Source of the DNA: Flavobacteriaceae bacterium
GTDB lineage: Bacteria > Bacteroidota > Bacteroidia > Flavobacteriales > Flavobacteriaceae
Reading direction: 5' to 3'
Assembly (NCBI GenBank): GCA_004762155.1
Contig: SIHP01000005.1
Span: 236,017 to 300,016 of the forward strand
Length of the DNA: 64,000 nt
The first letter of the stretch is position 1. Every line of letters starts with the position of its first letter. Shown here piece after piece: positions 46,202 through 56,500 of the stretch. Under the pieces are notes generated by a model. It was not told where the DNA came from. It searched no databases and saw only the letters and a list, made by a program, of their open reading frames with translations. The translations under genes were made by a program, and so were the position numbers.

Positions 46202-46250
46202 AACAACCTTGATTTTTTATTTAAATCAAGGTTGTTTTGATTTTTTTTGT
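46202..46250 (+). terminator. Intrinsic terminator between the duplicated regulators
   Basis: AACAACCTTGATTT at 46202-46215 pairs perfectly with 46223-46236 and is followed by a run of eight T after TTGA. It lies 163 bp after copy A and 38 bp before the start of copy B, so copy B would need read-through or a promoter inside or after it. Confidence 0.85.
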
Positions 46251-46287
46251 AAAACTACCAAACAAGTAAACCCCTAAACTCCAAACA

Positions 46288-48159
46288 ATGAATATAAAGA
46301 TCTCTATTATTTCTATTTTAATTTTTTTTAGTCTTAATCTATTTTCTCAAAATGATAAAAAACTTGACAGTCTTTTACAAGCTTATAGTATTGAGAAAGT
46401 AGATACTGCAAAAATTAAAACAATGAACGAAATTGTTCAATTACAAATATCTGTTAAACCTAAAATAGCTAAAAGATATGCGAAAGAAATGATTGCTCTT
46501 TCCAAAAAAAATAATTATAAGAGAGGTTTAGTAGCTGGTTACAATTGGGTCGGAGCCAGTTTTTATTATCAAGGTTTATTAGATTCTGCTATAGTAAATG
46601 TAAAAAAAGCAATATTATTAAACACAGAAAATATATATGAAAACATTCGTTCTAATTTATTTTTAGGTATGACATATAGGGCAAAGAAAGAATTTGATTC
46701 TACCTTTCATTATGCAAACAAAAATATTGATTTATATGATACTAGAGATAGTTGGCCAACTACGCACAAAGAGCTGTTATATCAAAATATTGGGGTAACG
46801 TATCATCTGTTAGGTATAGTTTACTTTTCATTGGATAAGTATGATTTGGCTTTAAAGTATGAATTAAAATCATTAAAAATATTTAATGAGAATGGGGTAG
46901 GATTGTCGCCTATGGCTAGTGCTTCAAAAAACAGTTTAGGTATTATAGAGATAAGATTAAAAAACTATAAGCAGGCCATAATTTATTTTAATGACATTAT
47001 CTTAAATCATTCTCAGAACAACACATATTTAACTTTAGGTGCAATCAGCAACCGAGCTACTTCATATCTTCATCTTGGTGAAACGGATAAAGGTCTTGCT
47101 GATTTAAAAAAAGGCATCAGTTTAGCTAAAGACTCAGGTTTTAAAACCATGGAAGCTAGTTTATGGGGATCCATTATAACACCTTATATAAAATTAGGTA
47201 AAGATAAAGAAGCCATAAAAAGTTTTAAAATGAATGTTAAGTTATATAAAAACTTAAATATGGAAGTACCTAGCGAAACTTACATAACTATTGCGGATTA
47301 TTATAGAAATAATAAGGAATTTGATAAGGCACTATATTATTATAATAAAGCTATAAAAATTTCAGAATCACAACATAGTTTACAAAACTCTTATAGTGCA
47401 TATAACAAACGTCATGTTACCTATAAAGAACTAAAAAATTACAAAAAATCCCTTGAAGATTATGGAGTAGCAATGGAACTAAAAGATAGTATTTTTAACA
47501 AAACCAAATCTCAGCAAATAGAAGAGCTAAAAATTAGTTACGAGACAGAAAAAAAAGAACAGAAAATCCAAATTCAAAATAAAGAAATTGACATTTTAAA
47601 GATAGAAGAAAAAGTGAATAGTATGCAACGTTTGCTTTTGGTTTTTAGTTTACTAATTGCCCTTATTGGTGTTTATGCCTTTTATCAAAGAAATAAAATA
47701 AATAAAATAGCTAAAGAAAAAGCAGAAAATAATTTAAAATTTAAAACCAAGGAACTTACTACACATGCCTTACATTTGGCTAAAAAGAATGAGGTTTTAA
47801 ATGATATAAAACAAAAAGCAGAAATTTTTAAATCTGGTGATAATTATACTCCAGGGTATCAAACGCTTATTCAAACTATAAATTTTGATATACAAGATGA
47901 TAATAGTTGGGAGACTTTTAGTAAGTATTTTGAAGAAGTACATACAGATTTCAATGCAAAATCTCAAAAACAATTTCCAAATATTACATCTAACGATTTA
48001 CGCTTAATGAGATTGATGAAAATGAATTTGTCATCAAAAGAAATAGCTAATATCCTTAATATCTCTCCTGATGGTATAAAAAAATCTAGACAACGCCTTC
48101 GTAAAAAAATGAACCTAGAATCGTCTGATTCATTAGAAGCTGTTATTATTTCTATTTAA
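46288..48159 (+). CDS. TPR transmembrane regulator with LuxR-like HTH, copy B
   Basis: The 623-residue protein repeats copy A in order: anchor (MNIKISIISILIFFSLNLFS), TPR array, coiled coil, membrane helix, HTH tail (SSKEIANILNISPDGIKKS). The first 20 codons and about 50 bp of leader are also duplicated (GTAAAACTACCAAACAAGTA here, GTAAAACAACAAGCAAGTAA before copy A). The TPR part has many substitutions and a three-residue shorter form near residue 120, whereas the DNA-binding tail is nearly the same, so the two may read different signals but bind the same sites. Confidence 0.85.
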   Translation: MNIKISIISILIFFSLNLFSQNDKKLDSLLQAYSIEKVDTAKIKTMNEIVQLQISVKPKIAKRYAKEMIALSKKNNYKRGLVAGYNWVGASFYYQGLLDSAIVNVKKAILLNTENIYENIRSNLFLGMTYRAKKEFDSTFHYANKNIDLYDTRDSWPTTHKELLYQNIGVTYHLLGIVYFSLDKYDLALKYELKSLKIFNENGVGLSPMASASKNSLGIIEIRLKNYKQAIIYFNDIILNHSQNNTYLTLGAISNRATSYLHLGETDKGLADLKKGISLAKDSGFKTMEASLWGSIITPYIKLGKDKEAIKSFKMNVKLYKNLNMEVPSETYITIADYYRNNKEFDKALYYYNKAIKISESQHSLQNSYSAYNKRHVTYKELKNYKKSLEDYGVAMELKDSIFNKTKSQQIEELKISYETEKKEQKIQIQNKEIDILKIEEKVNSMQRLLLVFSLLIALIGVYAFYQRNKINKIAKEKAENNLKFKTKELTTHALHLAKKNEVLNDIKQKAEIFKSGDNYTPGYQTLIQTINFDIQDDNSWETFSKYFEEVHTDFNAKSQKQFPNITSNDLRLMRLMKMNLSSKEIANILNISPDGIKKSRQRLRKKMNLESSDSLEAVIISI

Positions 48160-48373
48160 TTTTTTTACACATAGCACATGTCTAAAACCCTTACAAATAC
48201 AGGTGTTTTTAGATGTGTACCCCTTTTGTACCCTCTTTATTTATTGATTTAATGAATCAAAAATATATGTTTGTGATTGACATAACCTTTTTTATGATGT
48301 TTTACTTGCACGTTTGTAATTTATATAAAAAGGATATTCAAAAAAAACCACAAACTTTAAATAATTCATACCA

Positions 48374-49114
48374 ATGGAAAAAATTAACGCTATTATTCTT
48401 ACAAGAAATATTAATTTTATAAAATCAATAAATTCTGTTATAAAAGACTTTGATAATATTATTGGGTGTAATATTTTATCAAATTTGAAAGAAGTATTGA
48501 GTATGAAGAAAACAAAAAAAATTGACATTGCTTTTTGGGATCCAGATGTAGAAAGTATTTCTTTAAAAGACCAATTTGAATTATTAAGTAAAGATATAAG
48601 AATTATTATTATATCTTTAAATAAAAAATATGCAATTGAAGCGTTTAATATTGGTGCGGTAGATTTTTTATTAAAAACTATTTGCCCAGATAGGTTATCT
48701 AAATCTATAAAAAAAGCGATCTACTTAACAAAAGTTAGTGGTAGTCTTACAGATTTTAATGAAAGAAACTTTAGTAAAAATCCAATTAAAATTATAACAG
48801 TATCTTCACTAAATGATGTTAATATTATACCTGTTAATTCTATTATTTACTTAGAGGCAAAAGGACGTTATACCTTAATTCATACAAAAGATAAAGAAAT
48901 AGTAATGTCAAGTAAAAACTTAGGAATATATGAGAATTTATTAACAAGAAATAATTTTTTTAGAATCCATCATTCATTTATCGTTAATGTTAATAACGCT
49001 ATAAAAATTATAAAGAAAGATGGTAGTTGTTTAGAAATTAATAATAATAAATATTTGCCAATATCCAAAAGGAGATTGGAAGGTTTTTATAATTTTTTAG
49101 GTATAACTTCTTAA
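48374..49114 (+). CDS. LytTR-family response regulator
   Basis: The 246-residue protein has a receiver-like domain at 1-118 and a LytTR DNA-binding domain at about 140-243 (VNIIPVNSIIYLEAKGRYTLIHTKD, FFRIHHSFIVNVNNAI). The receiver keeps the Asp of FWDPDVES at the phosphorylation position and the lysine in FLLKTI. No histidine kinase is in the window, but LytTR regulators in this phylum are often controlled by LytS-type sensors encoded elsewhere. It is a diverged paralogue of the gene at 49194, pointing towards it. Confidence 0.85.
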   Translation: MEKINAIILTRNINFIKSINSVIKDFDNIIGCNILSNLKEVLSMKKTKKIDIAFWDPDVESISLKDQFELLSKDIRIIIISLNKKYAIEAFNIGAVDFLLKTICPDRLSKSIKKAIYLTKVSGSLTDFNERNFSKNPIKIITVSSLNDVNIIPVNSIIYLEAKGRYTLIHTKDKEIVMSSKNLGIYENLLTRNNFFRIHHSFIVNVNNAIKIIKKDGSCLEINNNKYLPISKRRLEGFYNFLGITS

Positions 49115-49193
49115 TAAATAATAAGCATTAAAATATTATACAAGAATACTAACTAAGAGTTTTCTAAAGCATAAAACTAGTAATAAAGAACGT

Positions 49194-49931
49194 TTATTTC
49201 ATACCAAGATAATTGAAAAGTATATCTTTTTTTCGTTTTGACACAGGAATATATTCGTTATCATCCATTTTTAGATATATACCATCTTTCTTTTGGATGT
49301 TTATGGCCTTGTCCATGTTAACTAAGTAGGAGTTATGAATTCTTAGAAAGTTATTATTTATAAGCTGTTTTTCGTATTCCCCTAAATTTCGACTAGAGAC
49401 AGCAATCTTAATATTGTTACTTGTATAGAACGATGTATATTTTCCTTCTGATTTTAAATATAAAATCGTATTTACCTTTATTATTTCAACTTCCTTTAGT
49501 GAGGCTATGCCTAATTGTGTTAATGGTGTTTTAGATTTATTTAATAAAGGTTGTAATTGAGGAAATAAATGTTCTTTAACCTTCTGAATTGCAACTATTA
49601 TTTGAGTAGAGTCAATTGATCTTAAAACACCACTAGAATCACAGTTCATATAAGTTAGAGCTGTTTCTTTTTTGTTTGTATTTATAATAATAAGTTCTTT
49701 TTTTTCTAAACAATTAGAATTTTTTAAAAATTCAAACCCAAAATCAATTGCCGTATTAAGGCCTAAAATAATGAGGTTATAATTATTGTTATTAATTAGT
49801 TTTTGCATTTTTAGAACATTACTAGCAGTGCCTATTACCTTAACATAAGGGCAATGCATTTCTAAAACGTCATTAATCTCTTGTGCTTCATCTGTGTTTG
49901 CTTCTACAATTAATACCTCAATAATATTCAT
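49194..49931 (-). CDS. LytTR-family regulator with degenerate receiver
   Basis: The 245-residue protein has a LytTR domain at about 140-240 (VEIIKVNTILYLKSEGKYTSFYTSN, FLRIHNSYLVNMDKAI). In the N-terminal receiver fold the usual phospho-acceptor strand reads NLIILGLNTAIDFGFEFLK, with glycine where aspartate is expected, and the switch lysine region reads GVLRSID, with arginine. It is therefore unlikely to be activated by ordinary phosphotransfer. It converges with the regulator at 48374 with 79 bp between their stops. Confidence 0.83.
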   Translation of the reverse strand: MNIIEVLIVEANTDEAQEINDVLEMHCPYVKVIGTASNVLKMQKLINNNNYNLIILGLNTAIDFGFEFLKNSNCLEKKELIIINTNKKETALTYMNCDSSGVLRSIDSTQIIVAIQKVKEHLFPQLQPLLNKSKTPLTQLGIASLKEVEIIKVNTILYLKSEGKYTSFYTSNNIKIAVSSRNLGEYEKQLINNNFLRIHNSYLVNMDKAINIQKKDGIYLKMDDNEYIPVSKRKKDILFNYLGMK

Positions 49932-50823
49932 AAGCTCTTTAATCTAGTTGATTTATCAATAAATATCTGTTTACTAACATTTCATCCTATGTAAAATGAA
50001 TATTATGATTGTATAGATAATTAATGTATGTAATGTTTTTTTTATATTCATAAACCTGTAATATTCGCAACAATTAGCCTATCAAATATTTTTTTTAAAG
50101 CATTTGAGATTGAGTTTATAAACAAACTCATTTAGGTATAATTACAGGTATTTCTTCTTTATTTTATGATAGTTTCCTGTGAAATCTCGTTTTGCGTTAT
50201 TAATTGCAATATGTACCCATTTTAATGTTTTTTTATAAGTAGATTTCTCACTTATATGTAATACAATTAGCTTTTAATAAATTAACCTAACTACTGTAAA
50301 TATTGTTATTTTTTTTAGATTAAACAGAACGAAATAGATAGGTGATGCGGTTAAAGTAATATCTGTATTTTACGTAAAAACAGAATCACACCTTTTGTTT
50401 CTTGGAAATTTAAAACACTCTAATTTTTGGGTGCTCATTTCTAAAATCCTTTAAAAACATATCGAATTCCCATCAATATTAAATCTCTTTTAGTGATACT
50501 GAATAGTATGTTTCATTTAATGTGTTTTTCCTTCTATTACGTAAAAAACACCATCTATTTATCCGTACCACTTAGTTCTTCTTCCGTATTCATAGTTTAG
50601 CATAAACACGAAAATGCTTTTTTCTTTTTGAAGCTAGTATTTAAACATATTAAGGTTTGTCTTGAAGGTGTTTAAAAGAAGATTGTTGATTTTGTTAGCA
50701 CTATTCTTTTAAAAAAAATGTAAGACAAATCTTAATATTATTCAAAATAGATTCAAAGAATAAGTTAAAAGATAAAATTAAAAAAGTTGTTACTGTTTTT
50801 GTTAAAAGTTATAAAAGTAGAGA
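49932..50823. other. 892-bp gene-free interval before the porP operon
   Basis: I see no coding frame and no exact TAnnTTTG promoter. The interval lies between the divergent LytTR gene and porP and is long for this genome, so it may hold regulator sites or a long leader for the adhesin operon. Confidence 0.5.
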
Positions 50824-51744
50824 ATGAATAGAAAAATACTATTAGTATGCTTGATTTTAATAACAAATTTTTGTCAAGCTCAACAAGATGCTCAGTACAC
50901 TCAGTATATGTATAATACAATTAGTGTAAATCCGGCATATGCAGGAAGCAGAGGTGTTTTTAATGCTGTTCTTTTGCATAGAACACAATGGTATGGTATT
51001 CAAGGAGCTCCTAGTACACAAACATTGTCTTTTAATACTCCCTTTGGAAAACAAAATCAATTAGGTATTGGCGCGTCTATTATTAATGAAAAAATAGGTC
51101 CTTCAAATGCTACTTATTTCAATATAGATTTTTCTTACTCAATTTTTGTTTCAGAAATTGGAAAATTAAGCTTTGGTTTAAAAGCTGGAGGACATTTAAT
51201 AAGTGTAGATTTTGAAAAACTGAATTTAAATGACTTAAATGATGGTGCTTTTACTAAAAGCATAAACAATAAACTCTCTCCAAACATAGGTTTTGGAATG
51301 TATTATCATACTGATGATTTTTATGTAGGATTAAGTGTTCCTAATTTATTAGAAACAAACCACCTTTCAGATGGTACTACTATAACCAAAGAACGTATGC
51401 ATTATTACTTTATAAATGGATACATCATTTACATAAATAATCATATAAAATTTAAACCAGCTATAATCTCAAAGTTAGTTTTTGGTGCGCCTTTACAAAT
51501 AGATGTTTCAGCAAATTTCTTGTTTCATGAAAAACTCACCTTAGGTTTAGCTTATCGTTGGAGTGCAGCTGTAAGTGCTTTGGTTGGTTTTCAGGTTTCA
51601 GACACTATAATGCTAGGTGTTTCATATGATAGAGAAACTACAGCACTAGGTAATGCATCTCTAAATAATGGTAGTTATGAATTTATGTTGCGTTTTCAAC
51701 CAAAGGGAAGAAGTATTAGAAGGTTAACACCACGTTTTTTTTAA
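50824..51744 (+). CDS. PorP/SprF-family T9SS outer-membrane protein
   Basis: The 306-residue protein has a signal peptide (to about residue 19, CQAQ) followed by the family hallmark QQDAQYTQYMYNTISVNPAYAGSRG (shown in parts: YTQYMYNTISVNPAYAGSRG) and a predicted outer-membrane beta barrel ending MLRFQPKGRSIRRLTPRFF. PorP/SprF proteins bind the C-terminal sorting domain of T9SS cargo, in particular the type B domain of SprB-like giant adhesins, and are usually encoded beside their cargo. That is the case here: the OmpA protein follows after 16 bp, then the giant protein. Confidence 0.92.
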   Translation: MNRKILLVCLILITNFCQAQQDAQYTQYMYNTISVNPAYAGSRGVFNAVLLHRTQWYGIQGAPSTQTLSFNTPFGKQNQLGIGASIINEKIGPSNATYFNIDFSYSIFVSEIGKLSFGLKAGGHLISVDFEKLNLNDLNDGAFTKSINNKLSPNIGFGMYYHTDDFYVGLSVPNLLETNHLSDGTTITKERMHYYFINGYIIYINNHIKFKPAIISKLVFGAPLQIDVSANFLFHEKLTLGLAYRWSAAVSALVGFQVSDTIMLGVSYDRETTALGNASLNNGSYEFMLRFQPKGRSIRRLTPRFF

Positions 51745-51760
51745 AATCAAGAAGAGATAT

Positions 51761-53542
51761 ATGTATAATTTAAATTCAGCAAAAATGGTTGTAAAATTAA
51801 GAGACTTGCTTTTTGGTATAGTCGCATTCTTTTTTGTAAGTATTATTTTTTCTCAACAAACACTATTAAAAAAAGCGAATAAAGAATACGAGAAATATGA
51901 ATATATAAATGCGCAAAGAACGTATTTAGAAATTATTGAAAAAGGTTATAAAAGCGCTGATGTTTATAAAAAATTAGGAAACACCTACTATTTTAACAGC
52001 CAGTTTAAAGAAGCGTCTACTTGGTATAAAGAACTTATTGAAAATTACAAAGAAGAATTAGACCCTGAATATTATTATAAATATGCACAAACCTTAAAAT
52101 CTTTAGGTAATTATAAGGATGCTAATTTATATATGAATGACTTTGTTAAGTTACGTCCATTAGATAAAAGAGCAGAGTTGTTTAAAAAAAATCTTGATTA
52201 TTTAGAAAAAACAAAAAACGATACAAGTATGTATAGCATAACTAATTTAGCTATGAATGCTGCTTATACAGATTTTGGAACTACTTTTTATGGTGAAAAT
52301 ATTTTGTTTAGTTCCTCAAGAGGAGATAATGATATTCATGAGTGGAATAAAGAGTCGTATTTAGATTTTTATATAGCTAAATATGAACCCAATTCAAATC
52401 AATTATATGACATTGAAATATGGGAAAACAACTTTAACAGTAGCTACCACGAATCCACCGCAGTTTTTACCAAAGACAAACAAACTGTTTATTTCACAAG
52501 AAACAATGAACACAAAAGTAATTATGAAAAGTTTGATTTAACTGGTAAGATGAGAACTGATAGATTAAAAATTTATCAATCAACATTAGATGAAGACGGA
52601 AAATGGTCTAAACCTAAACCTTTACCATTCAACAGTGATAATTATTCAGTTGCTCATCCTGCTTTAAGTATAGACGAAAAGAAATTATACTTTTCTTCTG
52701 ATATGACTGGTGGAATAGGAGAATCTGATATTTATGTAGTTACTATAAATGATGATAATACTTTTGATGAACCTAAGAATTTAGGTCAAAAAATAAATAC
52801 TGAAGGTAAAGAAACGTTTCCTTTTATTAGTAGTGATAATAATTTATACTTTTCTTCCAACGGACATGTTGGACTCGGTGGCTTGGATGTTTTTGTTATT
52901 AAAAACCTAGAAAATCAAAAGGATTTTAAAATAAAAAACATGGGTAAAAATATCAATAGTTCTCATGATGATTTTGCTTTTATTATTAATGATAAAACGA
53001 AACAAGGTTTCTTCTCTTCTAATCGTAATACAGGAAAAGGTAAAGATGATATTTATAGCTTTATAGATACTACTTTCTCAAAGAAAAAAGAAAAAAACCC
53101 TGTTGACCCCAAACCGAAACCTATAATTATAGTAGAAAAAAACCCAGAACCCATTATAGTTATAAAAAAAGGAGATGATTTAGCAAAAGTACTTGCCCTA
53201 AAACCTATTTATTTTGATTTAGACAAATCATTTATCCGACCAGATGCCGCAGAAGAATTAGATAAGGTATTTAATACTATGGAAGAAAATCCTACTATGA
53301 AAATAAAAGTAAGATCACATACAGACAGTAGAGCTATCTGGTATTATAACACTGCACTTAGTAAAAGAAGAGCAAAAAGCACGAGATTATATTTAATAAA
53401 AAAGGGTATTAATCCAAATAGAATAAAAGCTTGGGGTTATGGTGAATCCGAATTATTAAATCATTGTTCAGATGGTATTCCTTGTAGTGAAGAGGAGCAT
53501 CAATTAAATAGAAGAAGTGAATTTATAGTAATAGAGTATTAA
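51761..53542 (+). CDS. OmpA-family protein with TPR and PD40 repeats
   Basis: The 593-residue protein has a signal segment (LLFGIVAFFFVSIIFSQ), TPR-like units at about 35-140, a beta-propeller of PD40 repeats at about 155-440 (HPALSIDEKKLYFSSDMTGG, FPFISSDNNLYFSSNGHVG), and a C-terminal OmpA peptidoglycan-binding domain at 485-593 (IYFDLDKSFIRPDAAEELDK, VRSHTDSR, RRSEF). It resembles PorE/SprE-type envelope proteins that tie T9SS parts to peptidoglycan, though no carboxypeptidase-regulatory domain is seen between propeller and OmpA. An internal ATG at 51785 is an alternative start. Confidence 0.9.
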   Translation: MYNLNSAKMVVKLRDLLFGIVAFFFVSIIFSQQTLLKKANKEYEKYEYINAQRTYLEIIEKGYKSADVYKKLGNTYYFNSQFKEASTWYKELIENYKEELDPEYYYKYAQTLKSLGNYKDANLYMNDFVKLRPLDKRAELFKKNLDYLEKTKNDTSMYSITNLAMNAAYTDFGTTFYGENILFSSSRGDNDIHEWNKESYLDFYIAKYEPNSNQLYDIEIWENNFNSSYHESTAVFTKDKQTVYFTRNNEHKSNYEKFDLTGKMRTDRLKIYQSTLDEDGKWSKPKPLPFNSDNYSVAHPALSIDEKKLYFSSDMTGGIGESDIYVVTINDDNTFDEPKNLGQKINTEGKETFPFISSDNNLYFSSNGHVGLGGLDVFVIKNLENQKDFKIKNMGKNINSSHDDFAFIINDKTKQGFFSSNRNTGKGKDDIYSFIDTTFSKKKEKNPVDPKPKPIIIVEKNPEPIIVIKKGDDLAKVLALKPIYFDLDKSFIRPDAAEELDKVFNTMEENPTMKIKVRSHTDSRAIWYYNTALSKRRAKSTRLYLIKKGINPNRIKAWGYGESELLNHCSDGIPCSEEEHQLNRRSEFIVIEY

Positions 53543-53586
53543 TACATATTACAATTATTAAAAAAAATACCAAGTTGTTTCCTCTT

Positions 53587-56500
53587 ATGAATAACCTAAA
53601 AACACAATATATGTCTCAAATTACAAAACCTGTTTTTGTTAAAGGCTTATTAATAACTTTATGTTTATCGTTATTTTCTTTTTCGGCATTACTAAAAGAA
53701 CCAAAACACAATAAAAATGTTCTTAATTTAGTAAAACTAGAGGATGAAAAAGATGAAAAAAACACGAAGCCTAAAAACGCTAGAAGTTTACTAATTAGTA
53801 CCTGTTTTGAAGATAATATAGGTACTGCTAACACGAATGCTGTTTGGTCTTTTGATAATGATTTTATTGATGAAGATGAAGATAACGACTTGGTATTAGC
53901 AAATGGAGCTTTGGATGCTAGTTCTGCTGTCGCAGATGTTACTTTTGATACTTCTGATAGTCCAATTACAGGAGGAACTTCCGCTTTATTTGGAGGAGTT
54001 GGAGGTCTCCAAAATGATTCGTCTGATGCAGATTTCATGAGTATAGGTACGCAAAACGTAACTATGGGGTTTTGGTTAAAGCCAGATGATGTAATTACTA
54101 ACAGTTTTGTAGAAATAATTTATGAAGAAGGGGATGGAGATAACGGATTTGCAATAGTTAAGAATTTTAACGGAGAGATTCAGGTTAACCTTAAAAGAGG
54201 AGCAGGAACACTAACAGAAGTAGGTATAGTCGATTTTCCAACAGATGGTGAATGGCATCATTTTGCTTTTACATTTGACAAAGGGATTGTAACTACTTAT
54301 TTAGATGGTGTAATTGTACAGATTAGAACAGATTTTATAGATAATCAGAGTCTTTATGCAATTGCTACACATTCTAATGTAGGAGGGTTTGGTAATATCT
54401 TTGGTACTTCTATTTATGATTCATCTAGCTTTACTAGAGGTCCATATGAAGGTAAAATGGATGAAGCTTTTTATAGTTATGAAACCATATCTAGTGTAGA
54501 TATTTTTAAATATGTACAATGTATTTCAGGAGATACTTTGAGTTCTAATATCTCTTGTCCAGAAGATGCTTTTCAAATTTCAGAAGATGATTGGTATAGT
54601 ATAAATTTAACTACAGGTGATTTTGTACAAGCAACAGTAATAGGTGATTATGAGCTTAATGCTAGTGGATTTAATGAAGTTGATAACCTTGTATATTCGA
54701 TGCAAAGAGCTACGAATAACATTGTAATAACTGAAATAAATCAAACAGGAACAGGTCTTTATGAAGTTGAAAACCATTTAATTGGTGCTATAGTCGGTCT
54801 TGATGATGTGCCTTATAACTCTGGTGATGTTTATGATAATCATTTATATATTAAGCCAACCAGTAATACAACTTCAGATAATGATGTTATTTATAAAATA
54901 AATATAGATGCTACTTCATCTGATTATTTAACACTTACTGAAACAATTACGTTAGATCAAGATGTTCTAATGGCAGATTTTGTTATAGATCAAGACACAG
55001 GAACATTTTATACCGTTGACATAACAAAAGAAGCTTTTTCCATTAATTTAAGTACAGGCGCAGTTACAAGTTTAGGAACTGTTGCTTATCCTGATGGAAC
55101 TACGAATACTACTGAAAGTCCTATATTCGGAGCTATGTTCTTGGATTCTAACGGATTTTTTTATGGAATTAATAATCGTACCGGATTAATTTACAGGTTA
55201 GATTTTAGTCAGTCTCCAATAGATTTTGTTGAATTTTCGCAAAGTATAGCTACGGGTAGTAATGATGGTTTTCGTTGTAAAGACGCCGTTATAGCTTTAG
55301 ATTTTACGGATGCACCTTCATCATATACAACTTTAATAGAAGATGATGGGCCAAGGCATTTAATTCTTGATCATGATGCTATTAATAATACGTCAAGTTT
55401 ATCATTAGGAAATTTAATAGATTCAGAAACAGATGGTTTTAATAGTACTGGTGACGGAGATAATTCTGATGGTGTTAATGATGAAGATGCTTTTACAGTT
55501 CCTGTAGAAAAAATAGAAATTTTTAATCTAACCTCTTATACTGTAAATATACCTTATGTAAATACTACAGGAAGTGATGCAACTATATATGCTTGGGTAG
55601 ATTTTGATGGAAATGGAACATTTGATGATAATGAAGAATTTACAAGCACTACAGCTACAGCAGGAGGATCAACAGTCGCATTAACATGGACTTTTCCTAG
55701 TGATATTGTAGAAGGTGACACATATGTAAGGTACCGTATTACTTCAGATGTTTTAACAGATGCTACTTCAGGAGGAACTGATGATAGAGCTATGGGATCT
55801 GCGTCAGATGGAGAAGTAGAAGATTATCAAATAGAAATAACAAGTTGTAGTACTTTTGTAAGTACACCAACAGCATTTAGTGTAACACAACCAACCTGTG
55901 CTGTGCCAACTGGAACGATAGTTTTTGTAGAACAAGCTAATGTAGAATATAGTCTTGATGGTATAACATTTCAATCTAGTAGAACTTTTACAGTTGCGCC
56001 TAATACATCACATACATTAACAGCACGTAGTACCACAGTTAGTGCTTGTAGTCTTGATGGAATAGAAGAAATAATAATAGATGCAGTACCAAATGAACCA
56101 ATAGTTCCAGAAGCTACTCCAACACAACCAACCTGTGCTGTGCCCAGTGGAACGATAGTTTTTGATACCCAAACAGGAGTAGAATATAGTATTGATGGTA
56201 CAAATTTTCAAAGCAGTGAAACATTTGCTGGCTTAGTTCCTGACACATATACAACAACAGTTAGAAGCACAACAGATACAACTTGTACTACAAGTGGAGT
56301 AAGTGTAACAATAGACGCAGTGCCAACACCTCCTTCATTTAATTTTAATATAATTACAACGCAACCAACTTGTGATGTAATTACAGGAACTATATTTATT
56401 GATATACAAACAGATATAACCATACCAGATGTAGAATATAGTCTTGATGGTATAACATTTCAATCTAGTAGAACTTTTATAGAAGTAGACGCCGATGAAA

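Noticed and set aside
48213..48422. Frame of 69 codons upstream of the LytTR gene
   Set aside because: It overlaps the LytTR start by 49 bp, looks like translated AT-rich intergenic DNA and has no family or signal features that convince me.
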